Shown in pieces: positions 35,787-43,443 of a DNA stretch of 64,000 nucleotides (its first letter is position 1; every line of letters starts with the position of its first letter). Where the stretch lies: the NCBI GenBank assembly GCA_045804965.1, contig JBJMMD010000041.1:1-64000 (forward strand), given 5' to 3'. A program made the position numbers and the translations under genes. A model generated the notes under the pieces. The model was not told the DNA's origin. It was given only the letters and a program-made list of their open reading frames with translations, and ran no database searches. Source of the stretch: CAVTUU01 sp045804965 (GTDB lineage Bacteria > Chloroflexota > Chloroflexia > Thermomicrobiales > UBA6265).

Positions 35787-36056
35787 ATGTGTCGGAACAT
35801 AAGAACCCTTTTCAACTTTGATCCACCGGCAACAGAAGACGAAATCCGCGCCGCCTCGTTGCAGTTTGTCCGCAAACTCAGTGGTTTCAGCAAGCCGTCT
35901 CAGGCGAACGAGGCCATATTCCTTGCAGCAGTCGACGATATCGCCACGATTTCAGGTCGGCTCCTCGCATCCTTAGAATCGAATGCAACGCCAAAGAATC
36001 GCGAAGAAGAAGCAACTCGCGCTAAGGCGCGCTCGATGCAGCGATTTGGCACGTAA
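35787..36056 (+). CDS. DUF2277 family protein
   Basis: An 89-residue protein beginning MCRNIRTLFNFDPPATEDEIRAAS, a signature of the DUF2277 family, followed by the QFVRKLSGFSKPSQANEAIF block and a charged tail (NREEEATRAKARSMQRFG). The family is small and widespread in actinobacteria and Chloroflexota with no known function. The frame extends upstream for 59 codons, but homology starts at the ATG 35787. It is 135 bases upstream of the sigma factor gene in the same direction, so possibly cotranscribed. Confidence 0.85.
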   Translation: MCRNIRTLFNFDPPATEDEIRAASLQFVRKLSGFSKPSQANEAIFLAAVDDIATISGRLLASLESNATPKNREEEATRAKARSMQRFGT

Positions 36057-36191
36057 GCAACCGTTGACCTCGCCTTGTGTCCGCGAATCGCCCCCAAGAA
36101 TGCAGCAATAGCCAAGGGTCTTCGTTGATCCTCTGAACAAGCGTGGTTGAGGTCAAATCCCGCGGACGATTGAACGACAGTTGAGGGATCG

Positions 36192-37451
36192 ATGTTGATG
36201 TCTGCAAACGCAACCGAACAGATGCGGACGGCGGTCGACGATCTCTATCGCACGGACTCACGCCGGGTCTTCGCCACACTCGTTCGCTTACTCGGGGATT
36301 TCGATTTGGCCGAGGATGCGCTCCATGATGCGTTCGCCGCCGCTTTACAGCAATGGACGAAGGAGGGCATGCCGGCGAATCCCCGGGCGTGGCTCGTCTC
36401 GACCGGGCGATTCAAGGCGATCGACGGGATGCGGCGCCGGGCCAAGTTCGACGCTTCGCTGGCAACGCTGGCCGAGCAACTTGATGCGGACGCCGGTGAT
36501 GAATTCGATGTCGACGAAGAGGGCATCGAGGACGACCGGCTTCGGCTGATCTTCACCTGTTGTCACCCTGCCTTGCCACAGGAAGCTCGAATGGCATTGA
36601 CGCTGCGCGAGGTTTGCGGGCTCACGACCGAAGAGATCGCGCGCGCCTTTCTTGCCCCACCACCCACCCTCGCCCAGCGAATCGTCCGCGCCAAAACGAA
36701 AATTCGCGATGCCAAGATCCCCTATCAAGTGCCGTCGCCGGCCGAGCTACCGGACCGCTTGGACACTGTGCTGCGCGTGATCTATCTCGTGTTCAACGAA
36801 GGCTATTCGGCCTCATCTGGAGAAGCGCTGACTCGGGCCGATCTCTCCGGCGAAGCGATCCGTCTGGCCCGGTTGTTGAACCAATTGCTCCCTGAGCCGG
36901 AAGTGATGGGTCTACTCGCCCTGATGTTGCTCCATGAATCCAGGCGCTCGGCGCGAACGAACGCGACGGGCGACTTAGTTTTGCTCGAGGACCAAGACCG
37001 ATCGCTCTGGAACCGAAATCAGATCGTGGAAGGCGTTACCTTGGTGGAACGAGCGCTCTCAACCGGTCGATTCGGCGCCTACACGCTCCAAGCGGCGATC
37101 GCGGCGGTCCATGCCCAAGCGCCTAGCCCGCAAGCAACCGACTGGGCGCAGATCGTCGCGCTGTACGACGTGCTTGCCCAGGTCGAGCCGTCGCCCATCG
37201 TCGACCTGAATCGCGCGGTCGCGGTTGCCATGCGCGATGGACCCTCCGCCGGCATCGAGCTCATCGACGCGATCATGGCTCGCGGTCAACTTGCCGATTA
37301 CCACCTTGCGCACTCCGCGCGGGGTGAGCTTTTCCGTCGCCTTGGCCGAAATGCGGAAGCGCGCGTCTCCTTCGAACGGGCGATCGGTTTGACTCGGCAG
37401 GAGCCGGAACGGCGGTTCCTGGAACGGCGGCTCAACGACCTGGCGAATTAA
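36192..37451 (+). CDS. ECF42-type RNA polymerase sigma factor with C-terminal TPR-like extension
   Basis: A 419-residue sigma factor of the group whose members carry a long C-terminal extension and lie beside YCII/DGPF proteins. Sigma region 2 is LYRTDSRRVFATLVRLLGDFDLAEDALHDAFAAAL, near residues 18-52; region 4 is LTLREVCGLTTEEIARAFLAPPPTLAQRIVRAKTKI. The linker holds a FTCCHPALP motif. The extension (about residues 190-419) includes LDTVLRVIYLVFNEGYSAS and helical pairs to the C-terminus, as in TPR folds. No anti-sigma gene is adjacent, as usual for ECF42. Five nearby YCII domains and three TGTCGA-N17-CGAC sites indicate its targets. GAGGG precedes ATG 36192; ATG 36198 is the alternative. 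Confidence 0.93.
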   Translation: MLMSANATEQMRTAVDDLYRTDSRRVFATLVRLLGDFDLAEDALHDAFAAALQQWTKEGMPANPRAWLVSTGRFKAIDGMRRRAKFDASLATLAEQLDADAGDEFDVDEEGIEDDRLRLIFTCCHPALPQEARMALTLREVCGLTTEEIARAFLAPPPTLAQRIVRAKTKIRDAKIPYQVPSPAELPDRLDTVLRVIYLVFNEGYSASSGEALTRADLSGEAIRLARLLNQLLPEPEVMGLLALMLLHESRRSARTNATGDLVLLEDQDRSLWNRNQIVEGVTLVERALSTGRFGAYTLQAAIAAVHAQAPSPQATDWAQIVALYDVLAQVEPSPIVDLNRAVAVAMRDGPSAGIELIDAIMARGQLADYHLAHSARGELFRRLGRNAEARVSFERAIGLTRQEPERRFLERRLNDLAN

Positions 37452-37616
37452 GGTGGCAAGCACACGAAGTTGGAGTCCCGCGCGAGCCCGAAGCTCAGAG
37501 CCTAGGCTGCCTCACACGAAGCCGTTCCAGGGCCGGGCACAAACTCGCTGGCCGCAGCCAATTGTCCTTCGCATAGTCGGAGCAGTTTAAAGACCGCGAA
37601 GAAATGATCGGGAAGT

Positions 37617-37643
37617 TGTCGATTTTGGAAACCTCCGAACGAC
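37617..37643 (+). promoter_or_regulatory. Predicted ECF42 promoter before the DUF6069 gene
   Basis: TGTCGA (37617-37622), 17-base spacer, CGAC (37640-37643), 54 bases before the ATG at 37697. Same motif and spacer length as sites at 39634 and 42961. From memory, Streptomyces ECF42 promoters have TGTCGA as -35. Confidence 0.75.
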
Positions 37644-37696
37644 TACTAGGTGACAACAGCGAGTTGCCGTTTCTACATCTAAGGAGGGTAGTGCAC

Positions 37697-38152
37697 ATGT
37701 CATCGATTACGAGTTCACCGTTCATTGCTACTTCTGGATTGTCTCGCGCGATGAGTCGTCACTCGTTCGCACTCGTTGGTCTCGCCGCTTCAGTCGCCGC
37801 CGCGCTCGCGAATATGCTCGTCTATGTTTTTGGAGATGCGGTTGTTGGATACGATCCGGATTTCGTTTATCTCGGGAGTGCAATCGGTATCGGCATCTTC
37901 ACCTTCGTGCTCGCAGTCGCCGCAGTTTTGGTCTACGCGGTTGTGGTGCAGCGCACCGAGAACCCAGTGCGACTGTTCACGATCATTTCCTCCGTGGTTC
38001 TGGCGGTTTCAATCATCCCGGATTACACCTATATCCCTTCAGAACCGGGAGCGACCACCGCGCAAGCGTCGATTCTCGCCTTGATGCATGTTGTCGCGGC
38101 AGGAGTCATCGTCTGGATGCTCACGACGTTCGCCCGCCCGCGAGCTCGGTAG
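37697..38152 (+). CDS. DUF6069-type four-helix membrane protein
   Basis: A 151-residue membrane protein with four hydrophobic helices (FALVGLAASVAAALANMLVYV, GIGIFTFVLAVAAVLVYAVVV, LFTIISSVVLAVSIIPDY, ILALMHVVAAGVIVWMLTTF). It has the DUF6069 layout, and a second member is found at 59805. AAGGAGGG at 37681-37688 precedes ATG 37697; the upstream extension of the frame would cover the promoter. Here it is the first gene of the sigma factor's predicted regulon. Function unknown. Confidence 0.8.
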   Translation: MSSITSSPFIATSGLSRAMSRHSFALVGLAASVAAALANMLVYVFGDAVVGYDPDFVYLGSAIGIGIFTFVLAVAAVLVYAVVVQRTENPVRLFTIISSVVLAVSIIPDYTYIPSEPGATTAQASILALMHVVAAGVIVWMLTTFARPRAR

Positions 38153-38164
38153 TATGACGGTCAC

Positions 38165-38198
38165 GGGCGGGGCTGCGGTTCTCAGCGCGGCCCCGCCC
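38165..38198 (+). terminator. Hairpin after the DUF6069 gene
   Basis: GGGCGGGGC (38165-38173) pairs with GCCCCGCCC (38190-38198), with further GCG/CGC pairs inside. It starts 13 bases after the stop codon. Confidence 0.6.
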
Positions 38199-38243
38199 AT
38201 CACGAGTCATTTGTCGATTTGCCAACACGAGGGAAACCGGTTC

Positions 38244-39044
38244 ATGCGCTTCATGTTGATCGTCAAGAGCGATACGAAAACGGAAGCCGGCGAGCCGCTT
38301 AATGACGAGCTGGTGGCCGCACTAGACAAGTACAACGACGAGCTCGTGACGGCGGGAGCGTTCTTGTCCGCCGAGGGATTGCAACCGAGCGCAAAGGGAG
38401 CACGTCTGAAGCTCGTCGACGATCAGCGAATCTTGACAAGGGGGCCGTTTGGCAATCCGGAAAAACTGGTCGCCGGCTACTGGATCATCAACGCAGATTC
38501 GAATGACGATGTGATTGCCTGGGCCAAGCGCGCGCCCTTCGAAACCAGTCAGATCGAAATTCGTCAGGTGTTTGAGCCTTGGGACCAGGCGGGCAGCGAG
38601 GAAGAATCGGAGGCGGATGGCAGCGTTCCATCACCTGCGAACGGGGGCGGCACGTCGCTGAAGCGATTCTTCTGCATCTCTAACCCAAGCGCGGAATCGG
38701 AAGCCGGCATCCCTCCATCCCCGGAAATGATCGCCGCCATGAATGATTATATCGGGCAGATGGCAGCGTCCGGCGCGTTCCTCGGCGGCGATGGTCTAAT
38801 GCCGAGTGCCCTTGGCGCCCGCGTCACCTTCTCAGGCAAAAACCGAACAGTGACCGACGGACCCTTCATCGAAACCACGGAGCTCATTGGCGGTTTCGCG
38901 TTGATTCAAGCGAAGTCACTGGACGAGGTGATCGATTCCTCGTGGGAGTTCCTCAACGTTGGGAACAGAACGCCCGGCGAGGAGCGGGCGTGCGAGATTC
39001 GCGAAATCTTCGATTTCCCCACAGAACGTCCTGAGTCTCGGTGA
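38244..39044 (+). CDS. Tandem YCII/DGPF-domain protein
   Basis: A 266-residue cytosolic protein made of two fused YCII domains (about residues 1-118 and 140-260) joined by an acidic linker. The first begins MRFMLIVKSDTKTEAGE and carries TRGPFGNPEKLVAGYW in place of the DGPF motif; the second has the full TDGPFIETTELIGGFAL. Each domain has the GAFL..GLQPSA-KGAR/GLMPSALGAR block. YCII domains are ferredoxin-like folds with unproven chemistry. An in-frame upstream part overlaps the previous terminator, so ATG 38244 is chosen. A TGTCGA lies at 38212 but has no -10 partner. Confidence 0.88.
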   Translation: MRFMLIVKSDTKTEAGEPLNDELVAALDKYNDELVTAGAFLSAEGLQPSAKGARLKLVDDQRILTRGPFGNPEKLVAGYWIINADSNDDVIAWAKRAPFETSQIEIRQVFEPWDQAGSEEESEADGSVPSPANGGGTSLKRFFCISNPSAESEAGIPPSPEMIAAMNDYIGQMAASGAFLGGDGLMPSALGARVTFSGKNRTVTDGPFIETTELIGGFALIQAKSLDEVIDSSWEFLNVGNRTPGEERACEIREIFDFPTERPESR

Positions 39045-39065
39045 GCGAGCGGCGAATCTGAGATC

Positions 39066-39100
39066 TGCCGAACGGCGTTCGTAACGTCCGCCGTTCGGCA
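39066..39100 (+). terminator. Perfect 12-bp hairpin after the tandem YCII gene
   Basis: TGCCGAACGGCG (39066-39077) pairs with CGCCGTTCGGCA (39089-39100), 11-base loop, 21 bases after the stop. Confidence 0.65.
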
Positions 39101-39149
39101 GGACAGCAACAAGGCGCGGAAGCCAGTTTGACGTGAGACGGAGACATAA

Positions 39150-39518
39150 ATGATTTCGAAAATCCACTCCACGACGATTGGGGTCGCGGATCAAGACAAG
39201 GCGCTCGACTTCTACGTCAACACGCTTGGTTGGGAAAAGGCGCTCGACAATATGATAGGAGCTGAGGATCGTTTTCTGTCGGTAGTCCCGCCGGGAGCAC
39301 AGACCCAACTCGTGCTCGCACCCTTGCGCTGGTTCGGCGAAAACTATTCGAAGGAAACCGGCATCTCCTTCACCACCCGGGATATTGATGCCACGTACAA
39401 AACCCTGTCGGAGCGTGGCGTTACATTTGAAGGGCCGGTTCAAGACATGCCTTGGGGACAAAAAGCGACATGGTTCTACGATCTCGACGGCAATAAATTC
39501 TTCATAGTCGAAGAGTAG
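39150..39518 (+). CDS. VOC-family (glyoxalase/dioxygenase fold) protein
   Basis: A 122-residue protein with the VOC pattern: HSTTIGVADQDKALDFYVNTLGWEK at the start, GISFTTRDIDATYKTLSERGVTFEGP in the middle and ATWFYDLDGNKFFIVEE at the end, where the glutamate is a probable metal ligand together with the first histidine. It could be a glyoxalase, a resistance protein or an epimerase-like enzyme; the family is too broad to say. Such genes commonly accompany YCII genes. GGAGA precedes the ATG. Confidence 0.88.
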   Translation: MISKIHSTTIGVADQDKALDFYVNTLGWEKALDNMIGAEDRFLSVVPPGAQTQLVLAPLRWFGENYSKETGISFTTRDIDATYKTLSERGVTFEGPVQDMPWGQKATWFYDLDGNKFFIVEE

Positions 39519-39530
39519 CGGCGGTTCGCA

Positions 39531-39558
39531 ACGCCGGAGATAAATCGGTCTCCGGCGT
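39531..39558 (+). terminator. 10-bp hairpin after the VOC gene
   Basis: ACGCCGGAGA (39531-39540) pairs perfectly with TCTCCGGCGT (39549-39558), 8-base loop, 12 bases after the stop. Confidence 0.65.
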
Positions 39559-39633
39559 CTACCAATGTTGGCGCAAAGGAGGGCAAATAGATGCGTTGGA
39601 GGCGTTCATATGCGAGAATGAATTGCCCCCAAC

Positions 39634-39660
39634 TGTCGATTTGAGAGCCCCGCGTTCGAC
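39634..39660 (+). promoter_or_regulatory. Predicted ECF42 promoter before the Asp-box propeller gene
   Basis: TGTCGA (39634-39639), 17-base spacer, CGAC (39657-39660), 66 bases before ATG 39726. Same as the sites at 37617 and 42961. Confidence 0.75.
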
Positions 39661-39725
39661 AACTACGTGAGGATGAAGTGCTCGCCGGCGAGGACTTCCG
39701 AACGGCATGGAGGAGTACGGCAGGT

Positions 39726-40841
39726 ATGAGTGGAGTTCGCGTGCTAGTTGGAACGCGCAAAGGCGCATTCGTGTTGACATCGAACGAGAAGCGGGAGAAG
39801 TGGGACGTTTGCGGTCCGCACTTTGCCGGCTGGGAGATCTATCATCTCAAAGGTTCTCCGGTCGATCCGAATCGTATCTATGCTTCGCAGTCCAGCGGCT
39901 GGTTTGGGCAGCAGATGCAGCGTTCAGACGACGGCGGCCATACGTGGGAAGCGATCGGCAACGACTTTCAATACATCGGCGATCCCGGCACCCACCAGTG
40001 GTACGACGGCACCCAACATCCCTGGGAGTTCAAGCGCGTCTGGCACCTCGAACCATCGTTGACCGACGCGGACACCGTGTACGCCGGTGTGGAAGACGCG
40101 GCGCTGTTCAAGTCCACCGACGCTGGCCAGTCGTGGCAGGAGCTTGCCGGCCTTCGGGAAGTTAAAGGTAATCTCTGGCAGCCGGGCGCAGGCGGGATGT
40201 GTCTCCATACCATCATCCTCGATCCAAATGATCCGAACCGGATGTTCGTCGCGATCTCGGCCGCGGGCGCATTCCGGACCGACGACGGTGGCACGACGTG
40301 GAAACCTATCAACAAAGGGCTCAATTCCCAATTCGAGCTGCCGGACCCGGATGCCGACGTGGGCCATTGCGTGCATAACATCGCCATGCATCCGTCCCAG
40401 CCAGACACCCTCTTCATGCAAAAGCATTGGGACATCATGCGCACCGACAACGCCGGCGATATGTGGCACGAGGTGAGCGGTAATCTGCCGACCGACTTCG
40501 GTTTCCCGATTGCGGTGCATTCGCATGAGCCTGAGACCGTCTACGTTGTCCCGATCAAGAGCGATAGCGAACACTTCGTGCCGGAAGGGAAGTTGCGCGT
40601 TTATCGCAGCCGATCGGGCGGCAACGAATGGGAAGCGCTGACGAATGGCCTGCCGCAAAGCGACTGCTACGTCAACATCCTGCGCGACGCGATGGCGGTC
40701 GACAAGCTTGATTCGTGCGGCGTTTATTTCGGCACGACTGGCGGACAGGTGTACGGGTCGGCCGACGCCGGGGATACATGGTCCCCGTTGGTTCGCGATC
40801 TTCCGTCCGTAGTCTCGGTTGAAGTGCAGACGTTGTCATGA
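39726..40841 (+). CDS. Asp-box (sialidase-like) beta-propeller protein
   Basis: A 371-residue protein with six Asp-box motifs: SDDGGHTW, STDAGQSW, TDDGGTTW, TDNAGDMW, SRSGGNEW and SADAGDTW, spaced as in BNR/sialidase-type propellers. No signal peptide, so it is cytosolic, unlike most hydrolytic sialidases; the arginine triad of true sialidases is not evident. It starts with MSGVRVLVGTRKGAFVLTS. Its stop overlaps the ATG of the MoaD/ThiS-like gene by 4 bases. The pair is probably under the ECF42-type promoter upstream. It may be a scaffold or binding protein rather than an enzyme. Confidence 0.82.
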   Translation: MSGVRVLVGTRKGAFVLTSNEKREKWDVCGPHFAGWEIYHLKGSPVDPNRIYASQSSGWFGQQMQRSDDGGHTWEAIGNDFQYIGDPGTHQWYDGTQHPWEFKRVWHLEPSLTDADTVYAGVEDAALFKSTDAGQSWQELAGLREVKGNLWQPGAGGMCLHTIILDPNDPNRMFVAISAAGAFRTDDGGTTWKPINKGLNSQFELPDPDADVGHCVHNIAMHPSQPDTLFMQKHWDIMRTDNAGDMWHEVSGNLPTDFGFPIAVHSHEPETVYVVPIKSDSEHFVPEGKLRVYRSRSGGNEWEALTNGLPQSDCYVNILRDAMAVDKLDSCGVYFGTTGGQVYGSADAGDTWSPLVRDLPSVVSVEVQTLS

Positions 40842-41137
40842 TCCGCGTCATCCTCCCGCCACATTTGCGGACACTAGCCCAAACTGGCCGCGAGGTTGAA
40901 CTTCAGGTCGACGGCCCGGTTACGCAGCGCTCGGTGCTCGACGCGCTAGAGACGACCTACCCTGCCTTGCGCGGAACCGTCCGAGATAGTACTACGCAAA
41001 AACGCCGGCCACTCTTGCGCTTCTTCGCCTGCGAAGAGGACCTTTCGCACGAGTCACCAGACGACCCGCTCCCCGACGTGGTCGCGGCCGGCAAGGAACC
41101 GTTTTGGATCGTTGGGGCGATGGCCGGCGGCGCTTAG
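40838..41137 (+). CDS. MoaD/ThiS-like ubiquitin-fold protein coupled to the propeller
   Basis: A 99-residue protein with the beta-grasp pattern (MIRVILPPHLRTLAQTGREVELQV, then VLDALETTYPALRGTVRD, and FFACEEDLSHE), ending GAMAGGA. The diglycine is followed by one alanine, so adenylation would need removal of that residue, unlike the usual GG-terminal MoaD. It overlaps the propeller gene by 4 bases, meaning tight coupling. It is not adjacent to molybdopterin genes. It could be a sulfur carrier or a protein tag; unproven. Confidence 0.8.
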   Translation: MIRVILPPHLRTLAQTGREVELQVDGPVTQRSVLDALETTYPALRGTVRDSTTQKRRPLLRFFACEEDLSHESPDDPLPDVVAAGKEPFWIVGAMAGGA

Positions 41138-41145
41138 CGCTGCTC

Positions 41146-41178
41146 GCGCTGGCTGCGACTGCGTGTCGCAGCCAGCGC
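41146..41178 (+). terminator. Perfect 13-bp hairpin after the MoaD/ThiS-like gene
   Basis: GCGCTGGCTGCGA (41146-41158) pairs with TCGCAGCCAGCGC (41166-41178), 7-base loop, 8 bases after the stop. Confidence 0.7.
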
Positions 41179-41245
41179 CTGGCCCGGACAGCACGTTGTA
41201 CCGTGCCGGCGAAGCGGCGCCGGTGAAGTTAGTGGAGGATTGCGT

Positions 41246-41602
41246 GTGAAATACATGTTGTTGATCTATGGCGATGAGCAGGCCTGGACTCAGACCGAGC
41301 GCGACGATTGCTACGTGGAGTCAGCGCAACTCGCGCGAGACCTCAGTGCCGGCGGCCAGTACATCGCGGCGAACCCATTACAGCTCGTCGCGACGGCGAC
41401 CAGCGTCCAAGTTCGCGGCGAAAAACATGTCGTGACGGACGGACCGTTTGCCGAAACGAGGGAGCAATTAGGCGGCTACTTCCTGATTGACGCGAACGAT
41501 CTCGACGAGGCGATCGCAATCGCCGGACGCATCCCCGGCGCTCGTAAGGGAACAGTTGAGATTCGCCCGGTCCTGGAAGTCGACGGTTTGCCGGAAAGCT
41601 AA
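41246..41602 (+). CDS. YCII/DGPF-domain protein
   Basis: A 118-residue single YCII-domain protein: MKYMLLIYGDEQAW start, then VVTDGPFAETREQLGGYFLID with the intact DGPF motif, GTVEIRPVLEVDGLPES end. Homology starts at the GTG 41246, with GGAGG upstream; a TTG two codons earlier is less likely. It has high similarity to the gene at 42305 (same C-terminal EVDGLPE/EIDGLPED), so these two arose by recent duplication. Probable target of the upstream sigma factor by family association, though no promoter motif is seen. Confidence 0.9.
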   Translation: MKYMLLIYGDEQAWTQTERDDCYVESAQLARDLSAGGQYIAANPLQLVATATSVQVRGEKHVVTDGPFAETREQLGGYFLIDANDLDEAIAIAGRIPGARKGTVEIRPVLEVDGLPES

Positions 41603-41704
41603 AAATTGGTCCAGGCGTTGTTTGCCCACCGGCGGCCGAACTCCCATCCCGACATCGTGGCCGAAGTCGAGGTGTCTCGCACTCCTGAACCCTTGATCGG
41701 CAGG

Positions 41705-41735
41705 CACAGATTCTTCGACTTCGCTCAGAATGACG
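41705..41735 (-). repeat. Dispersed intergenic repeat, copy C
   Basis: In reverse complement it reads CGTCATTCTGAGCGAAGTCG followed by AAGAATCTGTG. Same family as copies A, B and D. A short GGATGACGAAGG fragment follows to about 41763. Confidence 0.72.
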
Positions 41736-41808
41736 AGGGTTCAGGGACGCGGGATGACGAAGGGTGGGCGCTCTCGCCACATCCCGCCAATATGATGAGG
41801 ACTATCGC

Positions 41809-42207
41809 ATGAGCGCCAAGTCGGTCGCCGAGAAACTGCTCATAAAGCCCAACACGACCGTCTGGTTGTCGGACTCTTCCCGCTTCGAGCTGATCGAACC
41901 GCTGCCTGAAGGCGTCCGCGCCGTCGATGAGCCCAAGCGCGCGACGACCGCGCTCGTGTTCGCCGATGATGCCGACTCGCTTCGCGCCATCCTCTCCAAA
42001 CAGAAGGATCAATTGAGTCAGCCGGTCACGTTCTGGATCGCCTATCCCAAAGCGAACCGCACCAATATCAACCGCGACACGCTATGGCCAATGCTGAATG
42101 AATACGCGATGCGCCCGATTGGGCAAATCGCGGTGGACGAGGTGTGGTCGGCGTTGCGTTTTCGTCCGCTTAAGGACGCCGAGGCGCCATTCACCGGGGG
42201 ACGATAG
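41809..42207 (+). CDS. DUF3052-like small protein
   Basis: A 132-residue protein: MSAKSVAEKLLIKPNTTVWLSDSSRFELIEPLPEG, then ATTALVFADDADSLRAIL, FWIAYPKANRTNINRDTLWPML and QIAVDEVWSALRFRPL. This is the pattern of a small family, often annotated DUF3052, of unknown function and widely found near YCII and ECF genes in actinobacteria and Chloroflexota. The frame extends upstream into the repeat; ATG 41809 begins the conserved part and has GATGAGG upstream. Confidence 0.78.
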   Translation: MSAKSVAEKLLIKPNTTVWLSDSSRFELIEPLPEGVRAVDEPKRATTALVFADDADSLRAILSKQKDQLSQPVTFWIAYPKANRTNINRDTLWPMLNEYAMRPIGQIAVDEVWSALRFRPLKDAEAPFTGGR

Positions 42208-42304
42208 GAGGCGCGAAGCTGCCACGGTTAACGCCCAGAGGGTTCTCGGCAATTGAAGGAACAGCGACATCGCGAGCCACTCTGAATAGTGTGGAGAGAA
42301 TCGT

Positions 42305-42670
42305 GTGAAGTACCTGCTATTGATTTACCGGGACGAACAAGCCTACGAGGGGATCGATCTAGGGTCCTACCGCGACGAGTCGGTGCAACTCGCGCACGAA
42401 CTCAATGCCAACGGGCACTATCTGGCGGCAGCCCCGCTGCACCCAACGACGACTGCTACCAGCGTCAAGGTCCGCGACGGGAAACGCATCGTGACCGACG
42501 GACCGTTTGCCGAGACGCGTGAACAGCTTGGGGGCTATTTCCTCGTCGAAGCACGCGGCCGCGACGAGGCGATCGCGATCGCAGCTCGCATTCCGGGCGC
42601 GCGTTTGGGCACTGTCGAAGTCCGGCCGATTCTCGAAATTGACGGCCTACCCGAAGACGAACCCTGCTGA
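42305..42670 (+). CDS. YCII/DGPF-domain protein
   Basis: A 121-residue single-domain YCII protein: MKYLLLIYRDEQAYEG start, IVTDGPFAETREQLGGYFLVE motif and GTVEVRPILEIDGLPED end. It starts with GTG. The upstream ribosome site is weak (GTGGAGAGAATC). Its closest relative in the window is the gene at 41246. Role unknown; association with ECF42 sigma factors is established for the family. Confidence 0.9.
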   Translation: MKYLLLIYRDEQAYEGIDLGSYRDESVQLAHELNANGHYLAAAPLHPTTTATSVKVRDGKRIVTDGPFAETREQLGGYFLVEARGRDEAIAIAARIPGARLGTVEVRPILEIDGLPEDEPC

Positions 42671-42792
42671 GCGTTCCCTCTTCGCGCTCTCCAGGTGATG
42701 GCAGGCATTGTGATGTGCCTACGCTTGTCATCCAACGCTCCCCTTTCGCTATGCGGAGCGCCACTCTCTGGTCATTCTGCCCGACAGTCTCC

Positions 42793-42879
42793 CGTCATTC
42801 TGAGCGAAGCCGAAGAATCTGTCTCTGCCGATCGCCATCTTCTCTAGAGGCAGAGGCCTCGATGACGCTCGGCATGACG
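42793..42879 (+). repeat. Dispersed intergenic repeat, copy D
   Basis: Core CGTCATTCTGAGCGAAGCCG at 42793 and second module GGCCTCGATGACGCTCGGCA at 42855, the same two-module order as copy A. The stretch 42671-43029 holds no gene; it contains this repeat and the promoter at 42961. Confidence 0.72.
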
Positions 42880-42960
42880 TGGGGAGGGCTCGGACTGGCA
42901 TGATGAAGTGCTCGGTATGACCGGACAGGACGAGACATAACCAGGGGAGGGATCGGGGGA

Positions 42961-42987
42961 TGTCGATTTTGGGCGTTCCCGTTCGAC
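42961..42987 (+). promoter_or_regulatory. Predicted ECF42 promoter before the third single YCII gene
   Basis: TGTCGA (42961-42966), 17-base spacer, CGAC (42984-42987), 43 bases before ATG 43030. Together with 37617 and 39634 the shared form is TGTCGATTT, N14, CGAC. Confidence 0.78.
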
Positions 42988-43029
42988 TACCTCGTGTATT
43001 GACTGCTAAGTCACACGCCGGAGGGGAAC

Positions 43030-43422
43030 ATGAAGTATCTCTGCCTGGCTTACCACGAGGCGGCGGCCAGGGACGCAGTAATCATCGGCGCATCCGATAG
43101 TGACCAGGAGCTGCGGGAAAGCGGGCATTACATTGCGTCATCGCCGCTGCAATCCGCTGAGTCGGTGACAACAATCCGGGTTCGGAATGGTCATATGTCG
43201 ATTACTGACGGCCCGTTCGCAACGACAAAGGATCAGCTCGGCGGGTTTTACTTAATCGAGGCGGCAGATTTGAACGATGCGATTCGCGTCGCATCGAAGT
43301 TGCCGCCCGCGTATGTCGGGTGCATTGAAGTGCGACCTTTAATGGAGTTCGAGTTCGAATCGGCGCGCTGGGATGGTGGGCTGGACTTCCTCGAATCGCA
43401 TTCAATTGCGGACACGTGTTAA
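43030..43422 (+). CDS. YCII/DGPF-domain protein
   Basis: A 130-residue YCII protein: MKYLCLAYHEAAARDA start, then ITDGPFATTKDQLGGFYLIE motif and GCIEVRPLMEFEFES, with a tail of about 20 residues. More divergent than the two genes upstream. GGAGGGG precedes the ATG. It is directly under a predicted ECF42 promoter, which makes it the strongest target. Confidence 0.9.
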   Translation: MKYLCLAYHEAAARDAVIIGASDSDQELRESGHYIASSPLQSAESVTTIRVRNGHMSITDGPFATTKDQLGGFYLIEAADLNDAIRVASKLPPAYVGCIEVRPLMEFEFESARWDGGLDFLESHSIADTC

Positions 43423-43443
43423 GCATGCTCGGGGAGGAAATAC

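Noticed and set aside
38212..38217. A further TGTCGA 27 bases before the tandem YCII gene
   Set aside because: No CGAC at the 17-base spacing and it is too close to the start codon, so not counted as an ECF42 promoter.
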